This document shows positions 1 to 7,983 of a stretch of 11,169 nucleotides of DNA, piece by piece (position 1 is the first letter of the stretch; each line of letters starts with the position of its first letter). Origin of the DNA: Alphaproteobacteria bacterium (GTDB taxonomy: Bacteria; Pseudomonadota; Alphaproteobacteria; Micavibrionales; CSBR16-224); assembly GCA_006226225.1 (NCBI GenBank), contig SBHI01000097.1:1-11169 (forward strand), read 5' to 3'. The notes beneath the pieces were generated by a model, which was not told the DNA's origin, ran no database searches, and worked only from the letters and a program-made list of their open reading frames with translations. The position numbers and the translations under genes were made by a program.

Positions 1-76
1 TGGCGTCCCCTACGGGATTCGAACCCGTGTTGCCGCCGTGAAAGGGCGGTGTCCTAGGCCTCTAGACGAAGGGGAC
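1..76 (-). tRNA. tRNA-Glu (anticodon UUC)
   Basis: On the minus strand this reads as a complete 76-nt tRNA that decodes GAA/GAG. The 7-bp acceptor stem pairs GTCCCCT (76-70) with AGGGGAC (11-5), followed by discriminator G and an encoded CCA at 3-1. The anticodon stem CCGCC/GGCGG closes the 7-nt loop CTTTCAC, which gives anticodon TTC. The T loop carries the canonical GTTCGAATC. The sequence is very close to the textbook enterobacterial tRNA-Glu. The 5' end faces the yceD promoter region, so the two genes are divergent. Only a weak promoter candidate (TTGCAT, 17 bases, TAAAAA on the minus strand) is visible for it. Confidence 0.97.
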
Positions 77-161
77 GCAAAGGAAAATTCCTACTACGTG
101 TGAGGACAGATTTTTTTAACGGGTTTCTGCGGAAAATGCAAGCTGTTTTCCACAAAAAACA

Positions 162-191
162 TTGATTTTTATCCCGCGCAGTCTTTATAAC
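162..191 (+). promoter_or_regulatory. sigma70-type promoter for the DUF177 gene
   Basis: TTGATT at 162-167 (4 of 6 matches to TTGACA) and TATAAC at 186-191 (5 of 6 matches to TATAAT) are separated by 18 bases. Transcription would start near 198 and leave a leader of about 57 nt. The site also argues against the in-frame TTG at 162 as a start codon, because that codon lies inside the -35 element. It is inferred from sequence only. Confidence 0.5.
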
Positions 192-254
192 GGAATAACC
201 GCAGAAAACGGCGGAAAAGACACAGAGAATACCGTGAAAGAAAGGGGCCCGCAA

Positions 255-800
255 ATGCTGTCAGAAATCGTCCAGCTTGCCGATATTGATGCCAAAGAAA
301 AGACATTCGTGATCAATGCCACGGAGCGTGATTGTGCAGAGCTTGCCGCGCGTTTGCGTATTCCATCGCTTGCGGATGTACAGGCGAAACTGGTGCTGAA
401 ACGTGCGGGCAAGCATCTGATTAAGCTGTCGGGAACGCTGTCCTGTGAAGCGGTGCAGGAATGTGTTGTGACGTTGGAGCCTGTGAAAACCGTTATTGAT
501 ACGGAATTTGATATTACTTTTTCCGAAGAAGAGCAGGAGCTGGCCGAGGATATGGTGATGCCCGATCTGGCGCTGGAGCCTGTCGAGGATGGTGTGATTG
601 ATCTGGGAGAAATTGTGGCGCAGCAGATTTCCATCGCACTGCCGGATTACCCGCGCGCCGAAGGTGTGGCCTTTGAGGGGCATATCGAAGCACCTGAAGC
701 CTTGCTGCCGCCCGAGCAACGCACCAGCCGCCCTTTTGCAACGCTGCTGCAAGTTGCACAGCAACAGCAGAACAATCAAAACGACAAGGACGGCGAATAA
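255..800 (+). CDS. yceD: DUF177/YceD family protein (23S rRNA accumulation factor-like)
   Basis: This encodes a 181-residue acidic, cytosolic-looking protein of the DUF177/YceD family. Members are linked to accumulation of 23S rRNA and large-subunit assembly, but the molecular activity is not established. Family-like marks are the central segment with two cysteines (C64 and C70, in SCEAVQEC), the following acidic stretch with DITFSEEEQE, the VIDLGEIVAQQ segment and a C-terminal PFATLLQ. The tail is low-complexity (Q- and N-rich). I chose ATG 255 because AAAGGGG sits 7 bases upstream; the longer in-frame reading from TTG 162 would overlap the promoter and adds an unconserved-looking leader. 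In many bacteria this gene precedes rpmF and plsX. Here it stands alone and converges on pheT, with the shared hairpin overlapping its stop codon. Confidence 0.85.
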   Translation: MLSEIVQLADIDAKEKTFVINATERDCAELAARLRIPSLADVQAKLVLKRAGKHLIKLSGTLSCEAVQECVVTLEPVKTVIDTEFDITFSEEEQELAEDMVMPDLALEPVEDGVIDLGEIVAQQISIALPDYPRAEGVAFEGHIEAPEALLPPEQRTSRPFATLLQVAQQQQNNQNDKDGE

Positions 801-820
801 GCCTTAAAGCAGGCTTATTC
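795..820. terminator. bidirectional hairpin terminator between yceD and pheT
   Basis: GAATAAGCCT (795-804) and AGGCTTATTC (811-820) form a perfect 10-bp inverted repeat around the 6-nt loop TAAAGC. The yceD stop TAA (798-800) lies inside the left arm, and the pheT stop (821-823) abuts the right arm. The AT-rich stem base gives a short T-rich tail (ATTCTTA) on the plus strand. The run of T is weak, so efficiency is uncertain, but the placement fits a terminator shared by convergent genes. Confidence 0.65.
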
Positions 821-3217
821 TTACCCGCGCAGTGTGCCGCCTGTCTGTTTTTCGACATTGGCGACGACTTTATCCGTAAAGGCTTTGAAATCGGCATCCG
901 TCAGCGTGGCATCGCGCGGCTGCAGCGTCACATAAAGCGCAACGGATTTTTTGTCTTCCGGCACGCCTTTGCCTTTGTAAATATCGAAGATATCAACGGC
1001 AGCAATCAAATCCTTATCCGCATTGCGGATGGCGCGGATCAGTTTTTCCGCCGGCAGCGCATCATCCACCAAAAAGGCAAAGTCACGATAGGCTGGCTGG
1101 AAAGGGGAGGCGTTTAACGGCTCGCGCGCCGTGCCGCTTTGCTTTTTCGGCTGCGGAACATTTTCGGGGAAGACTTCAAAACCGTAAACCCGTGCGCCCG
1201 TATTCATATCATCCAGCACGGCGGGGTGGATTTCGCCGAATTGCGCCAGCACATTCGGGCCAAGGCGCAGGCAGGCGGAGCGTCCGGGGTGATACCAGTC
1301 CGGTGCATCTTCCGTCAGCTGCAGTTTGTCCACGGGCGCGCCACAGGCGGCCAGTGCGGCAAGCGCATCCGCTTTGATGTCATAGACATCCGTCGGGCGG
1401 TGAACGCTGCTCCAATGACGCGGGGCGGCATCGCCCGTGCGGACGCCTGCCACTGTCATCACATGTCCTGCTTTGGCGGTGGAGATATAGGCATTGGCAA
1501 CTTCGAACAGGCCGACATCGGCATGGCCGCGCGCAATATTACGCGCTGCGCCGTCAATCAGATTGGGCAGCAGAGACGGGCGCATCATGTCCAGTTCACT
1601 GCTGATCGGGTTGCTGAGCGTCAGTGCGGCTTTGTTTTGATGCAGATCGGCACCAAACAGATCGGCGGTTTTGGACGACATAAATGCCCATGTCACCGTT
1701 TCCGATAATCCGCGCCCTGCCAGAATGCGGCGGGTGACTGATAGCTTCTTTTGCAGTAGTGACAGTGGCGGCGGCAGATTGTCATTGGCCTCCAGCGCGA
1801 CATCTTCAATATTATCATAGCCGTGAATGCGCAGCACTTCCTCGACAATATCGGCCTTGCCGTCGATATCGGGACGCCAGCTTGGGGCGGTGACCGTCCA
1901 GTCTTTGGCAACATCGAAACCGAGCGTTTCCAGAATTTCTGTCTGGCGGGCTTCGGGCAGGTCAAGGCCGCCGAGTTTGCTGCAGAGGGCGGGATCGTAT
2001 TGAACGGTTTTTTCCGGTGCTTTGGCAGCGCCTGCGATACAGGTTTTGCTGGCTTCACCGCCGCAGAGTTCCAAAATCATCTTGGTGGCCAGTTCTGCAC
2101 CTGCTTCAACGAAAGCGGGGTCAACGCCGCGTTCAAAGCGGTAACGCGCATCGCTGTCGACTTGCAAAGCACGTCCGGTGGCGGCAATCGCAACAGGGTC
2201 GAACAGGGCGCATTCCAGATAAACATTCTCGGTGGTTTCGCTGACGGAAGACGGCTCACCGCCGACAATGCCGCCCAGCCCCAGAACGCCGCTATCATCA
2301 CAGATGGCGGTCATGCCGTCAGACAGCTCGTAATGTTTGTCATCCAATGCGTCGATTTCTTCGCCTTGTTTGGACAGGCGGACATGGATATTGCCTTGCA
2401 GCTTGTCGGCATCATAGACATGCAGCGGGCGCGCAAAAGCAATCGTAAAGAAATTTGTGATATCGACCAGCGCTGAAATCGGACGCAGGCCGATTGCCGT
2501 CAGGCGTTGTTGCAGCCATGCGGGACTTTCGGCATTTTTGACGCCTTTGATCGTGCGCCCGATAAAACAGGGGCAGGCGGTTTTCGCATCGTCTTTGATG
2601 CTGACCGTGACGGCAGAGTCGAAACTGCCGTTGACGGGCGATGTATCCGGCGTTTTCAATGTGCCAAGACCGGCGGCAGCCAGATCACGGGCAATGCCGT
2701 AAATACCCGCGCAGTCGCCGCGGTTTGGTGTGAGAGCGATTTCAATCACCGGATCATCCAGCCCCAGCACTTCGGCTGCAGGCGTGCCGGTTTTCGTATC
2801 GGCGGGCAGAACGATAATACCTTTATGTTCATCGGACAGGCACAGCTCTTTTTCCGAGCACAGCATACCGTTTGATTCCACGCCGCGGATTTTCGCTTTG
2901 CCCAGCGTGATATCCAGCCCCGGCACATAACTGCCTGACGGCGCAAAAACGCCTTTTAGTCCCAGACGGCAATTCGGTGCGCCGCAAACAACTTGCAGTT
3001 TTTCCGTGCCCGTATCGACAGTGGTGACTTGCAGCTTGTCGGCATCGGGATGCGGGCCGCATTCAACCACCTCACCGACGATAAAACCGTCCAGATCTTT
3101 GGCGGGGTCGGTAATGCCTTCAACCTCAAGCCCGATGGAGGTCAGGGTTTCGGCAATACGGTCAAGCGAGGCATCCGTGTCCAGATATTCTTTCAGCCAT
3201 GACAATGTGAATTTCAT
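821..3217 (-). CDS. pheT: phenylalanyl-tRNA synthetase beta subunit
   Basis: The 798-residue large subunit of the alpha2-beta2 phenylalanyl-tRNA synthetase, normal in length for the bacterial family. It begins MKFTLSWLKEYL. The EMAP/OB tRNA-binding domain follows at about residues 43-155 (GFIVGEVVECGPHPDADKLQ), then the LTPNRGD motif (162-168) that leads into the B3/B4 editing region, a B5 region ending near IVEEVLRIHGYDNI, a catalytic-like core, and a C-terminal FDX-ACB anticodon-binding domain starting near SPFQPAYRDFAF. The start is set by AAGGAAG at 3230-3224, six bases upstream of ATG 3217. An in-frame upstream ATG at 3319 lies inside pheS and is rejected. The gene follows pheS by 22 bases and is the last gene of the minus-strand run, ending at the shared hairpin. 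Confidence 0.97.
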   Translation of the reverse strand: MKFTLSWLKEYLDTDASLDRIAETLTSIGLEVEGITDPAKDLDGFIVGEVVECGPHPDADKLQVTTVDTGTEKLQVVCGAPNCRLGLKGVFAPSGSYVPGLDITLGKAKIRGVESNGMLCSEKELCLSDEHKGIIVLPADTKTGTPAAEVLGLDDPVIEIALTPNRGDCAGIYGIARDLAAAGLGTLKTPDTSPVNGSFDSAVTVSIKDDAKTACPCFIGRTIKGVKNAESPAWLQQRLTAIGLRPISALVDITNFFTIAFARPLHVYDADKLQGNIHVRLSKQGEEIDALDDKHYELSDGMTAICDDSGVLGLGGIVGGEPSSVSETTENVYLECALFDPVAIAATGRALQVDSDARYRFERGVDPAFVEAGAELATKMILELCGGEASKTCIAGAAKAPEKTVQYDPALCSKLGGLDLPEARQTEILETLGFDVAKDWTVTAPSWRPDIDGKADIVEEVLRIHGYDNIEDVALEANDNLPPPLSLLQKKLSVTRRILAGRGLSETVTWAFMSSKTADLFGADLHQNKAALTLSNPISSELDMMRPSLLPNLIDGAARNIARGHADVGLFEVANAYISTAKAGHVMTVAGVRTGDAAPRHWSSVHRPTDVYDIKADALAALAACGAPVDKLQLTEDAPDWYHPGRSACLRLGPNVLAQFGEIHPAVLDDMNTGARVYGFEVFPENVPQPKKQSGTAREPLNASPFQPAYRDFAFLVDDALPAEKLIRAIRNADKDLIAAVDIFDIYKGKGVPEDKKSVALYVTLQPRDATLTDADFKAFTDKVVANVEKQTGGTLRG

Positions 3218-3239
3218 TTTTCTCTTCCTTGTTTTTCTC

Positions 3240-4325
3240 TTATTCCGAACGCAGCGCCGTGTTCGGCTGTTCGGCAGGGCCGAAACCGTAATGGCGCAGC
3301 CAGCGGATATCGGATTCAAAGAATGTGCGCAGATCGGGGATACCGTATTTCAGCATCGCAACGCGCTCAATTCCCATACCGAAGGCAAAACCCTGATATT
3401 CTTCCGGATCAATGCCGCAGTTTTTCAAGACGTTCGGATGCACCATGCCGCAGCCCAGAATTTCCATCCAGTTCTGCCCTGCGCCGATTTCCAGCTTGCC
3501 GTCATTAACGGCACAGCCGATATCCATTTCGGCGGAGGGTTCGGTAAAGGGGAAATAGCTGGGGCGAAAACGCACAGGCAGATCACTGACACCGAAGAAT
3601 TTTTTGCAGAAGGTGCTCAGGCAATGTTTCAGATGCCCCATATGGGTGGTTTTATCAATGACAAGTCCTTCGACCTGATGGAACATCGGCGTATGTGTCA
3701 TGTCGTAATCGGAACGGAAGGTGCGGCCCAGCGTGATAACGCGGATCGGCGGTTTCTGCTCCTGCATGACATGGATTTGCACGGTCGAGGTATGGGTGCG
3801 CAGTAAACGTGTTGCTTCCTCGCCTTTGCCGTTCGGGTCATTGGGCAGGTAAAAAGTGTCATGCATTTGCCGTGCCGGATGTTCGGGCGGGAAGTTCAGG
3901 GCGGTAAAGTTGTGGAAATCATCTTCGATTTCCGGCCCTTCCGCCAGCGTGAAGCCCATTGTGGCGAAAATGGCGATCATTTCCTCGATGGTTTGGCTGA
4001 TCGGATGAATGCTGCCCTGCTGTTCGGGGCGGGTCGACAGGGTCATGTCCAGTTTTTCACCGGCCAGACGCTCTTCCATTTCCTTGCGTTTCAAGGCGGC
4101 GGCGCGGGCTTCGATCTCGGTGGTGATCTCGTCTTTCAGGCGGTTTAAGGCCTGTCCCATTTCGCGGCGCTGGTCGGGATCCATTCCGCCGAGGGATTTC
4201 ATCAAATCGGTGACCTTGCCTTTTTTGCCAAGCGCCTGAATACGCACGTCCTCAAGGCTCTGCATATCATTTGCGGCCTGTACCGTTTCGACGATTTCTT
4301 TTTTCAGCGCCTCAATACTGCTCAT
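3240..4325 (-). CDS. pheS: phenylalanyl-tRNA synthetase alpha subunit
   Basis: The 361-residue catalytic subunit, which activates phenylalanine with ATP and charges tRNA-Phe. An N-terminal coiled-coil arm (about 1-95, rich in K/E/R) precedes the class II synthetase core: motif 1 around GSIHPISQTIEEM (105-117), motif 2 with RTFRSDYDMTHTPMFHQVEG (201-220), the phenylalanine-site stretch FRPSYFPFTEPSAEMDI (253-269), and motif 3 GMGIERVAML (316-325). The start ATG 4325 has AAAGGAC (4340-4334) eight bases upstream. An in-frame ATG at 4346 has no comparable ribosome site. The gene lies 27 bases after the ferredoxin gene, not behind rpmI-rplT as is common. I see no leader peptide rich in Phe codons, so no attenuation control can be claimed. 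Confidence 0.97.
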   Translation of the reverse strand: MSSIEALKKEIVETVQAANDMQSLEDVRIQALGKKGKVTDLMKSLGGMDPDQRREMGQALNRLKDEITTEIEARAAALKRKEMEERLAGEKLDMTLSTRPEQQGSIHPISQTIEEMIAIFATMGFTLAEGPEIEDDFHNFTALNFPPEHPARQMHDTFYLPNDPNGKGEEATRLLRTHTSTVQIHVMQEQKPPIRVITLGRTFRSDYDMTHTPMFHQVEGLVIDKTTHMGHLKHCLSTFCKKFFGVSDLPVRFRPSYFPFTEPSAEMDIGCAVNDGKLEIGAGQNWMEILGCGMVHPNVLKNCGIDPEEYQGFAFGMGIERVAMLKYGIPDLRTFFESDIRWLRHYGFGPAEQPNTALRSE

Positions 4326-4352
4326 AGCGGGTTGTCCTTTCTTCATTGCGTC

Positions 4353-4697
4353 TCACGCATCTTTCTCCGTACCGGGGGCGAGCGTTAATTTTAAGCCGTT
4401 TAATTCCTCTGTAAACAGTATTTGACAGGAAAGCCGTGAATTCTCCTGCACGGCGAAGGCTTCACCCTCCAATATATCCGTTTCTTCATCCTGCGGCGGA
4501 TAAAGTTTGTCCAGCCAGTCCGTATCAACATAAACATGGCAGGTGGCGCAAGCCATACAGCCGCCGCATTCTGCCTTGATGTTCAGGTCAAAGTCGCGCA
4601 TGATTTCCATCATGCTCCAGCCTTCCAGCGCTTCCAGCCTGTGTTCCTGCCCCGTCTGGTCGGTTGCCAGAATATACATGCCGCCGTTTTCGCTCAT
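4353..4697 (-). CDS. adrenodoxin-type 2Fe-2S ferredoxin
   Basis: A 114-residue soluble ferredoxin that carries single electrons on a 2Fe-2S cluster. The cluster ligands are C44, C50, C53 and C91, in the pattern C-x5-C-x2-C-x37-C seen in vertebrate-type (adrenodoxin/Fdx) ferredoxins. The sequence ECGGCMACATCHVYV and the later SRLSCQI are diagnostic. One extra cysteine, C47, sits within the cluster loop. The ATG overlaps the upstream membrane-protein stop as ATGA, which suggests translational coupling; M7 is an alternative start. The partner is probably the ferredoxin-NADP reductase two genes upstream, which would pass NADPH electrons to it. No isc/hsc assembly genes adjoin, so an Fe-S-assembly role like that of enteric Fdx cannot be read from context. 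Confidence 0.9.
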   Translation of the reverse strand: MSENGGMYILATDQTGQEHRLEALEGWSMMEIMRDFDLNIKAECGGCMACATCHVYVDTDWLDKLYPPQDEETDILEGEAFAVQENSRLSCQILFTEELNGLKLTLAPGTEKDA

Positions 4698-5527
4698 ATC
4701 TGCTTGTTCCGTCCCAGCATCTCGATCAAGGCAAAGACATATCCGGCATTAATCAGTGCGGAGGCCACAAGATAGGCGGGTTTGTTCAACGCCATAACCA
4801 TCATCAGCTGTATGTCCGTCATATGCTGCGGGTCGGGGATCAGCAGGGCGAAGATCAGGTTAAATACAAATAAAACCGGGAATGCGCAGAGAATAGTCAG
4901 GCCGATCAAGCGCAGTGAAAACAGAAAACCGCGCGCTTGTCGCAAAAATGTGCCGATCGGGTAATCAACGGCGACCAGCAGCGGCGTGACCAGAAAACGC
5001 GCACTCCAGAAGATCATCACCAGCATGAATATAATCAGACCGGACATATATCCGGGGACTGATTCAGTACCCTCGGCTTTGGAGAGTGTTTCCAGCGAGT
5101 CCATCATACTGCCCAAAGCGGTCATCAGCACGACAATGACGGCCTGTATCAGCAGTGACAGAAATATGGATGAACGGGTCAGTTCCGCACGGTATTGCAT
5201 GAAACGGATATCGCGCAGCGGTAGATTGGTCAGTTTTTCGCCAAAGACAATCATGCGTGCGAGGGAACAGATAAACCAGCCCATCATAATGGAGCCGGGT
5301 AAGTCCCACAGATAGAATTCAAAATTATTATGAGGTGTACCGCGCCAGTCTTTAAAAAGCGCATAGCCGACGGAAAAACCGATTTGCAGAAAAATAACGG
5401 GAGCCGCCAGACGTGCAAGATAGCGCCATTCGTCGGCAATAAAGCCGAAGGCGGATTTGGCGCTGCCGACAACACTAAAAAGATGCGGCGGCACGGGCGG
5501 GGTATCTGTCGCGTCGCGTTCGTTCAT
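4694..5527 (-). CDS. hypothetical six-helix membrane protein
   Basis: I do not recognise this 277-residue protein. It has about six hydrophobic segments, near residues 36-58, 74-95, 119-142, 160-188, 204-231 and 250-270, after a short polar and proline-containing N-terminus, so it is probably an inner-membrane protein. I see no His or Cys pattern that would clearly mark a haem or Fe-S site, no nucleotide-binding motif and no transporter signature. It starts 27 bases after the reductase stop, and its TGA overlaps the ferredoxin ATG. That tight nesting between two redox partners hints at shared expression but does not prove a redox role. The ribosome site is weak (GACGAAG). The length and helix count resemble generic integral-membrane domains of unknown function. 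Confidence 0.8.
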   Translation of the reverse strand: MNERDATDTPPVPPHLFSVVGSAKSAFGFIADEWRYLARLAAPVIFLQIGFSVGYALFKDWRGTPHNNFEFYLWDLPGSIMMGWFICSLARMIVFGEKLTNLPLRDIRFMQYRAELTRSSIFLSLLIQAVIVVLMTALGSMMDSLETLSKAEGTESVPGYMSGLIIFMLVMIFWSARFLVTPLLVAVDYPIGTFLRQARGFLFSLRLIGLTILCAFPVLFVFNLIFALLIPDPQHMTDIQLMMVMALNKPAYLVASALINAGYVFALIEMLGRNKQI

Positions 5528-5554
5528 AACTTCGTCAATCTACACTATTGCGCG

Positions 5555-6583
5555 CTATTTTACACCCAGTTTTTCCTGCAGATTCGAGGAAGAGGTCGTG
5601 TATTGAAAACGCAGCTTCTTATCGGGGTAAATGTAGCGGAATGCCTGCTGTGCCATCAGCGCGGCTTCGTGGAAGCCCGACAGGATCAGTTTCAGTTTTC
5701 CGGGGTAATGATTGATGTCACCGATGGCGAAAATACCTGCGGTACTCGTTTCAAATTTTTCCGTATCCACGGGGATCAGGTTTTCGTGCAGGTTTAAACC
5801 GAAATCGGCAACCGGCCCCAGTTTCATCGTTAATCCGTAAAAGGGCAGGAAAGTGTCACAGGATATATCAAATTCACCCGCGGTTTTCGAACGCAGATGC
5901 ACACTTTCCAGCATGCCGTCCTGTCCGTTCAATGCAACGGGCTCGGCAATATGCAGCGTAATTTTATTGTCATTGGCAAGCGCGCGCATTTTATTGACGC
6001 TGTCGGGGGCGGCGCGGAATTCATCGCGGCGGTGTACCAGCGTGACGGATTTGGCGATCGGTTGCAGGTTTAAAACCCAGTCCAACGCGGAATCGCCGCC
6101 GCCGGAGATCAGGATATTCTTGTCGCGGAACTGGTCGATTTTGCGCACGGCATAAAAAACCGATTTGCCCTCATAGGCATCAATGCCCTGTATCGGCGGT
6201 TTTTTCGGGGTAAAACTGCCGCCGCCTGCGGCGATAATGACAACCGGGGCTTCCAGTACGGTTTTGTCATCCGTACCGACGCGCCATAGTCCTTCCGCAG
6301 TTTTTTCAAGGGAATCGGCCATTTGTGAGAAATGGAATGTGGGGTGAAAAGGCGCGATCTGCTCCATCAGCCGGTCGGTCAGCTCCTGGCCTGTGACAAC
6401 AGGCAGGGCGGGAATGTCATAGATCGGCTTTTCGGGATAGAGTTCCGCGCATTGTCCGCCGGGGCGGTCAAGAATATCGATCAGATGGGCGCGGATATCT
6501 AGCAGCCCAAGCTCGAACACGGCAAAGAGGCCGACAGGCCCTGCGCCGATAATAATCGCATCTGTTTTTATTACATCAGTCAT
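5555..6583 (-). CDS. ferredoxin-NADP+ reductase, thioredoxin-reductase-like type
   Basis: A 342-residue FAD flavoprotein expected to exchange electrons between NADPH and ferredoxin. The N-terminal FAD-binding motif IIGAGPVG (residues 11-18) is followed by GGQCAELYPEKPIYDIPA, a stretch typical of the TrxB-like reductase group (Bacillus YumC relatives). The NADP domain shows ISGGGDSALDW and the phosphate-recognising HRRDEFR. The C-terminal FAD contact is GIFAIGDINHYPGK. The redox CxxC of true thioredoxin reductases is absent, which favours ferredoxin reductase over TrxB. I chose ATG 6583 (MTDVIKTDAII) because it matches the usual N-terminus, although a TTG at 6619 overlapping the folC stop is open. 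The gene lies 32 bases downstream of folC, and the likely electron acceptor or donor is the ferredoxin at 4353-4697. Confidence 0.92.
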   Translation of the reverse strand: MTDVIKTDAIIIGAGPVGLFAVFELGLLDIRAHLIDILDRPGGQCAELYPEKPIYDIPALPVVTGQELTDRLMEQIAPFHPTFHFSQMADSLEKTAEGLWRVGTDDKTVLEAPVVIIAAGGGSFTPKKPPIQGIDAYEGKSVFYAVRKIDQFRDKNILISGGGDSALDWVLNLQPIAKSVTLVHRRDEFRAAPDSVNKMRALANDNKITLHIAEPVALNGQDGMLESVHLRSKTAGEFDISCDTFLPFYGLTMKLGPVADFGLNLHENLIPVDTEKFETSTAGIFAIGDINHYPGKLKLILSGFHEAALMAQQAFRYIYPDKKLRFQYTTSSSNLQEKLGVK

Positions 6584-6615
6584 AGGCGTTGGTTTAAAGA
6601 GATTTGGCTGTAAAA

Positions 6616-7977
6616 TCAACCATGTTCTTTTAAAACATCACCGGCAAGATAGAGAGAGCCTGCAATCAGGATATTACCGTCTCCTCCGGCCAGATGGCGC
6701 ACGGCATCCTGCCACGAAGGTGCAAAATGCAGGTCAAAATCCGTTTCTGTTCCAAGTTTTTGCAGATCGGGCAGGCTGTAGAGAACCTGCTCATAGTTTT
6801 TCAGCGGTACAAGCGTGACGCTGCGGGCGGCTTGTGCCAATGGTGTCAGTGCTTCGGTATAGTCGCGTTTGCGCGACAGGGCGAGCACGATATCCGTCGG
6901 CTTGTCCCATTTTTTGATTTCTTCTGCCAGCATCCGCGCGGCAGAGCCGTTATGACCGCCGTCCAGCCACAGTTTTTCACCTTTTCCAAGTTGTTCGCAA
7001 AGCGGGCCGTGGGTAATCGGCTGCAGCCGTCCGCGCCATTGTGCCTGCCGGATGCCAGCGGCGACATCACCTGCGGCAATGTCATAGCTGTTTTTTTCCA
7101 AAATCTGCTCCAGCATGGCCAGTGCCAGTCCGGCATTGTCGATCTGGTAGGAACCTGCCATTTGCGGGCGCGGTACGACCCATTCCCTGTACATCCCCTT
7201 GAAGGAGAGCAGCGCGTCCCATTCGGAAACCTGCCAGTCTCGTCCATAGCAGGCAGGCAGGGCACCGCAGTTTTTGGAGATATCTATGGCAAGGTCATAA
7301 ACCGCGTCTTTTTCCTGTCGTCCGATCACAAAAGCTTTGTCCGCTTTGGCAATGCCGCATTTTGTCGTCGCGATTTCTTCATGCGTTGTGCCCAGCACGC
7401 TGGTGTGATCCAGAGAGACGGTAGAGAGCGCAGCGCAAAGCGGCGCATCGAAAATATTTGTAGAATCCAGCTTGCCGCCCATTCCCGTTTCCAGCAACAC
7501 GATATCGGCAGGGACGCAGGCAAAAGCATAAAGCGCGGCCAGCGTTGCTGCATCGAAAAAACGGATATTCTCGCCTGCAACGGCTTGCTCTGTGGCTTGT
7601 AGTGCATCCAGCAGCAGCTCGTCACTGATATCTTCTCCCGCCAGAACAATCCGCTCGTTAAAATGCACAAGATGGGGGGAGGTAAATTTATGCACGTCAT
7701 AACCGGCAGCTTCAAACACCGCCTGCAGATAAGCCAGTACCGATCCCTTGCCATTTGTTCCTGCGACGTGAATAACCGGCGGGATTGCCAGATGCGGGTC
7801 GCCCATTTTTTTCAGCAGCGGCAGCATGCGGGTTTTTGCAGGGGCGGAAATCATTTCCAGCGGCTGCAGCAGACGCAAACGGTCAAGGCAATCCGCAATA
7901 TCCGGATTGCGGTGCGTCAGTCCCGAAAACGCCGCGTTGGGATCGGTCGGGGAAATATGCGTTTGTGCCGTGGTCAT
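6616..7977 (-). CDS. folC: bifunctional dihydrofolate synthase / folylpolyglutamate synthase
   Basis: A 453-residue cytosolic Mur-ligase-type enzyme. It adds glutamate to dihydropteroate to make dihydrofolate and then lengthens the polyglutamate tail. Visible motifs are the ATP P-loop HVAGTNGKGSV (70-80), TSPHLVHFNERI (99-110), ETGMGGKLDSTN (163-174, where relatives usually have E-V/T-G-L-G-G-R-x-D-A-T-N), SLDHTSVLG (188-196), the lid-region WRGRLQ, and LDGGHN where LDGAHN is usual. Both second-domain changes are conservative. The first about 24 residues look like an extra N-terminal tail. No ribosome site precedes ATG 7977; instead a TATAAT ends 7 bases before it. In many proteobacteria accD precedes folC. 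Here folC heads its own run and faces an unknown gene. Confidence 0.95.
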   Translation of the reverse strand: MTTAQTHISPTDPNAAFSGLTHRNPDIADCLDRLRLLQPLEMISAPAKTRMLPLLKKMGDPHLAIPPVIHVAGTNGKGSVLAYLQAVFEAAGYDVHKFTSPHLVHFNERIVLAGEDISDELLLDALQATEQAVAGENIRFFDAATLAALYAFACVPADIVLLETGMGGKLDSTNIFDAPLCAALSTVSLDHTSVLGTTHEEIATTKCGIAKADKAFVIGRQEKDAVYDLAIDISKNCGALPACYGRDWQVSEWDALLSFKGMYREWVVPRPQMAGSYQIDNAGLALAMLEQILEKNSYDIAAGDVAAGIRQAQWRGRLQPITHGPLCEQLGKGEKLWLDGGHNGSAARMLAEEIKKWDKPTDIVLALSRKRDYTEALTPLAQAARSVTLVPLKNYEQVLYSLPDLQKLGTETDFDLHFAPSWQDAVRHLAGGDGNILIAGSLYLAGDVLKEHG

Positions 7978-7983
7978 GGGTGC

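Noticed and set aside
1..76. tRNA gene as an integration site for a mobile element
   Set aside because: No integrase gene or partial tRNA-end repeat is visible in the window.
131..151. Inverted repeat GGAAAA/TTTTCC with a 9-base loop between the tRNA gene and yceD
   Set aside because: Only 6 bp and A/T-rich; expected by chance and not placed at a promoter element.
162..254. N-terminal extension of the DUF177 gene from TTG 162
   Set aside because: TTG 162 is part of the predicted -35 box, and a good ribosome site serves ATG 255.
1139..2476. Long plus-strand open frames antisense to pheT
   Set aside because: pheT domains are continuous here. These are mirror frames caused by codon bias, without ribosome sites worth noting.
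3006..3806. 266-codon open frame on the plus strand across the pheT start and pheS
   Set aside because: It runs antisense to two well-defined synthetase genes, crosses their intergenic gap and resembles no family.
4380..4420. Possible internal promoter for pheS (TTTACA with a 17-base spacer to AAAATT, minus strand)
   Set aside because: The -10 matches only 3 of 6 positions, so it is too weak to list as a feature.
6694..7602. 302-codon open frame on the plus strand, antisense to folC
   Set aside because: It lies entirely within folC, whose protein has clear family motifs. The antisense product shows no motif and has the Arg/Cys/Gln-rich look of a mirror frame.
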